This document shows positions 22,071-23,108 of a stretch of 23,108 bases of DNA, one piece after another. The stretch is from an uncultured Eggerthella sp. Its GTDB lineage: Bacteria; Actinomycetota; Coriobacteriia; Coriobacteriales; Eggerthellaceae. The position numbers and the translations under genes were made by a program. Position 1 is the first letter of the stretch; every line of letters begins with the position of its first letter. The stretch covers positions 1 through 23,108 of the forward strand of contig URJE01000018.1 in NCBI GenBank assembly GCA_900547965.1, in the 5' to 3' direction. The notes below the pieces were generated by a model. That model did no database searches. It saw only the letters and a list, made by a program, of their open reading frames with translations, and was not told the origin of the DNA.

Positions 22071-22161
22071 AAGGCGCTCGATGCAGCAAGGGTTGAGCGA
22101 ATCTAGGAGGGGAATGCGAGGGAAGGCACCTTGCTGTTGTCGGCCAATTATGGAGCGCCTT
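22071..22161. repeat. Nested inverted repeat in the cydA/rplU divergent gap
   Basis: The outer arms AAGGCGCTC (22071-22079) and GAGCGCCTT (22153-22161) are perfect. The inner arms CAGCAAGG (22084-22091) and CCTTGCTG (22129-22136) are also perfect. The element is 91 nt, with a 37-nt purine-rich centre and unequal gaps between inner and outer arms (4 and 16 nt). No coding region or target-site duplication is visible. It may be a small degenerate mobile element, a regulatory cruciform or a small RNA; I cannot tell which. Confidence 0.5.
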
Positions 22162-22200
22162 CATGAAACTTAGGTTTGTTCTTCCATATCTGATGGTTTC

Positions 22201-22209
22201 TGGTATCAT
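22201..22209 (+). promoter_or_regulatory. Extended -10 promoter of rplU-rpmA
   Basis: TGGTATCAT is an extended -10 (TGn plus TATCAT) with no good -35. The start would be near 22216, exactly where the first leader hairpin begins, giving a leader of about 143 nt before rplU. Confidence 0.5.
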
Positions 22210-22216
22210 TCAACAG

Positions 22217-22330
22217 GTTGCACGAAAGGTGCAGCTTGGGAATAAGTGCGATGATACGCGGAGACGGTGCATACGTTGCAGCGAAAGGTTCTTTCGTTGA
22301 CTTGCTACGGTCACGCTGATAAGCTATCGC
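22217..22330 (+). ncRNA. Structured 5' leader of rplU (putative L21-type leader RNA)
   Basis: The hairpin GTTGCAC (22217-22223) with GTGCAGC (22229-22235), loop GAAAG, sits at the predicted 5' end of the transcript. A second, 9-bp hairpin CAGCGAAAG (22279-22287) with CTTTCGTTG (22291-22299) follows. Neither has a T run. Long structured leaders upstream of rplU are known in other bacteria and thought to bind L21 for feedback. This one is called by position and structure only and does not have to belong to that Rfam family. Confidence 0.45.
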
Positions 22331-22358
22331 CTTGCGTTTATTTCAAATAAGGAGAATT

Positions 22359-22664
22359 ATGTACGCTATTGTTAAGACTGGCGGCAAGCAGTACAAGGTA
22401 TCCACCGGCGACTGCCTGAACGTCGAAAAGCTCGAAGGTGAAGCAGGCGACAAGGTTGCTCTTACCGCTATCACGGTTGTAGATGGCGCTAAGGTTATCG
22501 CTGATCCTGCAGAGGCTGCCAAGACCAAGGTTGAGGCTACCATCGTTGAGCAGTTTAAGGGCGACAAGCAGCTCGTCTTCAAGTTCAAGAAGCGCAAGAA
22601 TTACAAGAAGCTGCGCGGCCATCGTCAGCAGCTCACTCGTATTCAGATCACCAGCATCGCTTAA
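22359..22664 (+). CDS. rplU: 50S ribosomal protein L21
   Basis: 101 residues, the normal L21 length. It starts MYAIVKTGGKQYKV, the family N-terminus, and ends with the 23S rRNA-binding block FKFKKRKNYKKLRGHRQQ, then LTRIQITSI. L21 binds 23S rRNA domain VI in the large subunit. ATG 22359 is chosen over the earlier frame start at 22332 because TAAGGAG (22348-22354) lies 4 nt before it and matches the family start. rpmA follows after 17 nt, in the conserved rplU-rpmA-obg order. Confidence 0.97.
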   Translation: MYAIVKTGGKQYKVSTGDCLNVEKLEGEAGDKVALTAITVVDGAKVIADPAEAAKTKVEATIVEQFKGDKQLVFKFKKRKNYKKLRGHRQQLTRIQITSIA

Positions 22665-22681
22665 GTAGAGGAGGAATACTA

Positions 22682-22933
22682 ATGGCACATAAGAAAGGTC
22701 AAGGTTCCATCCGCAACGGTCGCGATTCGAAGGCTAAGCGCCTTGGTTGCAAGCGCTTTGCTGGCGAATTCGTCGGTGCGGGCAACATCCTGGTTCGTCA
22801 GCGTGGCACTCACTTCCATCCCGGTGAGAACGTGGGTCGTGGCAAGGACGACACCCTGTTCGCTCTGTGCGAAGGTACGGTAGAATACACCAAGGGCGCA
22901 CGCCGCAAGGTGCATGTCCGTCCTCAGGCATAA
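22682..22933 (+). CDS. rpmA: 50S ribosomal protein L27
   Basis: 83 residues. It starts MAHKKGQGSIRNGRDS, so the N-terminal tail that reaches the peptidyl transferase centre is exposed directly. The cleaved N-terminal extension of Firmicutes L27 is absent, which argues that this part of the window is not from a Firmicute. The core GTHFHPGENVGRGKDDTLFA is conserved. AGAGGAGG lies 8 nt before the ATG. A terminator follows, so obgE is probably expressed by read-through or from a weak separate promoter. Confidence 0.97.
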   Translation: MAHKKGQGSIRNGRDSKAKRLGCKRFAGEFVGAGNILVRQRGTHFHPGENVGRGKDDTLFALCEGTVEYTKGARRKVHVRPQA

Positions 22934-22960
22934 ATACCGCCTAAATTTGGACTTTAAAAA

Positions 22961-22988
22961 GGCCCTCTGCATCGCAGGGGGTCTTTTC
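22961..22988 (+). terminator. Intrinsic terminator after rpmA
   Basis: GGCCCTCTGC (22961-22970) pairs with GCAGGGGGTC (22974-22983) including two G:T pairs, with an ATC loop, followed by TTTT. An A run lies on the left side. Confidence 0.82.
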
Positions 22989-23006
22989 GTTTAGAATTGA
23001 AGGATA

Positions 23007-23108
23007 ATGTTTACAGACAAGGTTCGCATATTTCTTAAAGCAGGCGATGGCGGCGCGGGCTGCATGTCGTTTCGTCGTGAGGCGCACGTCCCGAAGGGCG
23101 GCCCTGAC
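23007..23108 (+). CDS. obgE: Obg-family GTPase, N-terminus (3' partial)
   Basis: 34 codons are present before the window ends. MFTDKVRIFLKAGDGGAG and CMSFRREAHVPKGGPD are the opening of the glycine-rich Obg fold that binds the ribosome. The GTPase domain lies outside the window. Obg proteins act in 50S assembly and stress signalling. AAGGA lies just 2 nt before the ATG. The position behind rplU-rpmA is the conserved one. Confidence 0.95.
   Translation, partial: MFTDKVRIFLKAGDGGAGCMSFRREAHVPKGGPD

Noticed and set aside
22081..22173. Small open frame of 30 codons inside the nested inverted repeat
   Set aside because: No ribosome binding site before its ATG, a Cys/Arg-rich product without similarity to anything known to me, and it overlaps the repeat arms.

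Overview
The window is almost certainly not one natural locus from end to end. Bases 1 to about 1525 look like a spore-forming, GC-rich Clostridia/Oscillospiraceae genome: an HtrA-type serine protease converges on the 3' end of spoVAE, a gene known only from endospore formers. Around 1519-1535 this spoVAE fragment changes abruptly, in the opposite orientation, into the middle of an Mrp/NBP35-type Fe-S ATPase gene. The mrp piece has very high third-position GC. It ends just before a tRNA-Ala, after which base composition drops to a moderate-GC style that holds to the end of the window. The tRNA-Ala has one acceptor-stem mismatch (C6:U67), so a second seam inside or next to the tRNA is plausible. 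From about 2240 to 23108 the gene content suggests a non-sporulating actinomycetote, probably a Coriobacteriia/Eggerthellaceae-like gut organism. The support is a GlnR-type regulator beside glnA, L27 without the Firmicutes N-terminal extension, and a cydABDC-type set. That assignment is inference from protein appearance, not a search.

Layout of the main part. 2168-3504: tRNA-Ala, a DUF523/TudS-like Fe-S protein, a convergent NifX/NifB-like small protein, and tRNA-Glu. 3568-9019: a surface-glycan cluster of gtrA and two tandem paralogous glycosyltransferases of about 830 residues, each with an N-terminal beta-type region and two GT2 domains, the first domain degenerate. 9175-10595: a minimal metNI methionine-type ABC importer without a NIL domain and without an adjacent metQ. 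10651-10693: a GGGACAGGTC-type inverted repeat. 10856-12886: glnA plus an orphan OmpR/GlnR-like regulator whose receiver has Glu in place of the phosphoacceptor Asp. 13123-15741: polA with a dead proofreading domain.

15789-21948, minus strand: cytochrome bd oxidase (cydA, cydB), a strong intrinsic terminator, then the cydD-cydC heterodimeric ABC exporter needed for bd assembly. The divergent space to the right (21949-22358) holds the cydA promoter and leader hairpin, a nested inverted repeat, and the rplU promoter with a structured leader. rplU and rpmA follow with a terminator, and the window ends inside obgE.

The themes are housekeeping: nitrogen assimilation with its own regulator, microaerobic respiration, DNA repair, ribosomal proteins and cell-envelope glycosylation. 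I see no CRISPR array, prophage, toxin-antitoxin or transposase. The most interesting biology is the glnA/GlnR-like pair with an operator-like palindrome over the glnA promoter, and the twin glycosyltransferases with degenerating first catalytic domains. The most important caution is the composite left end.
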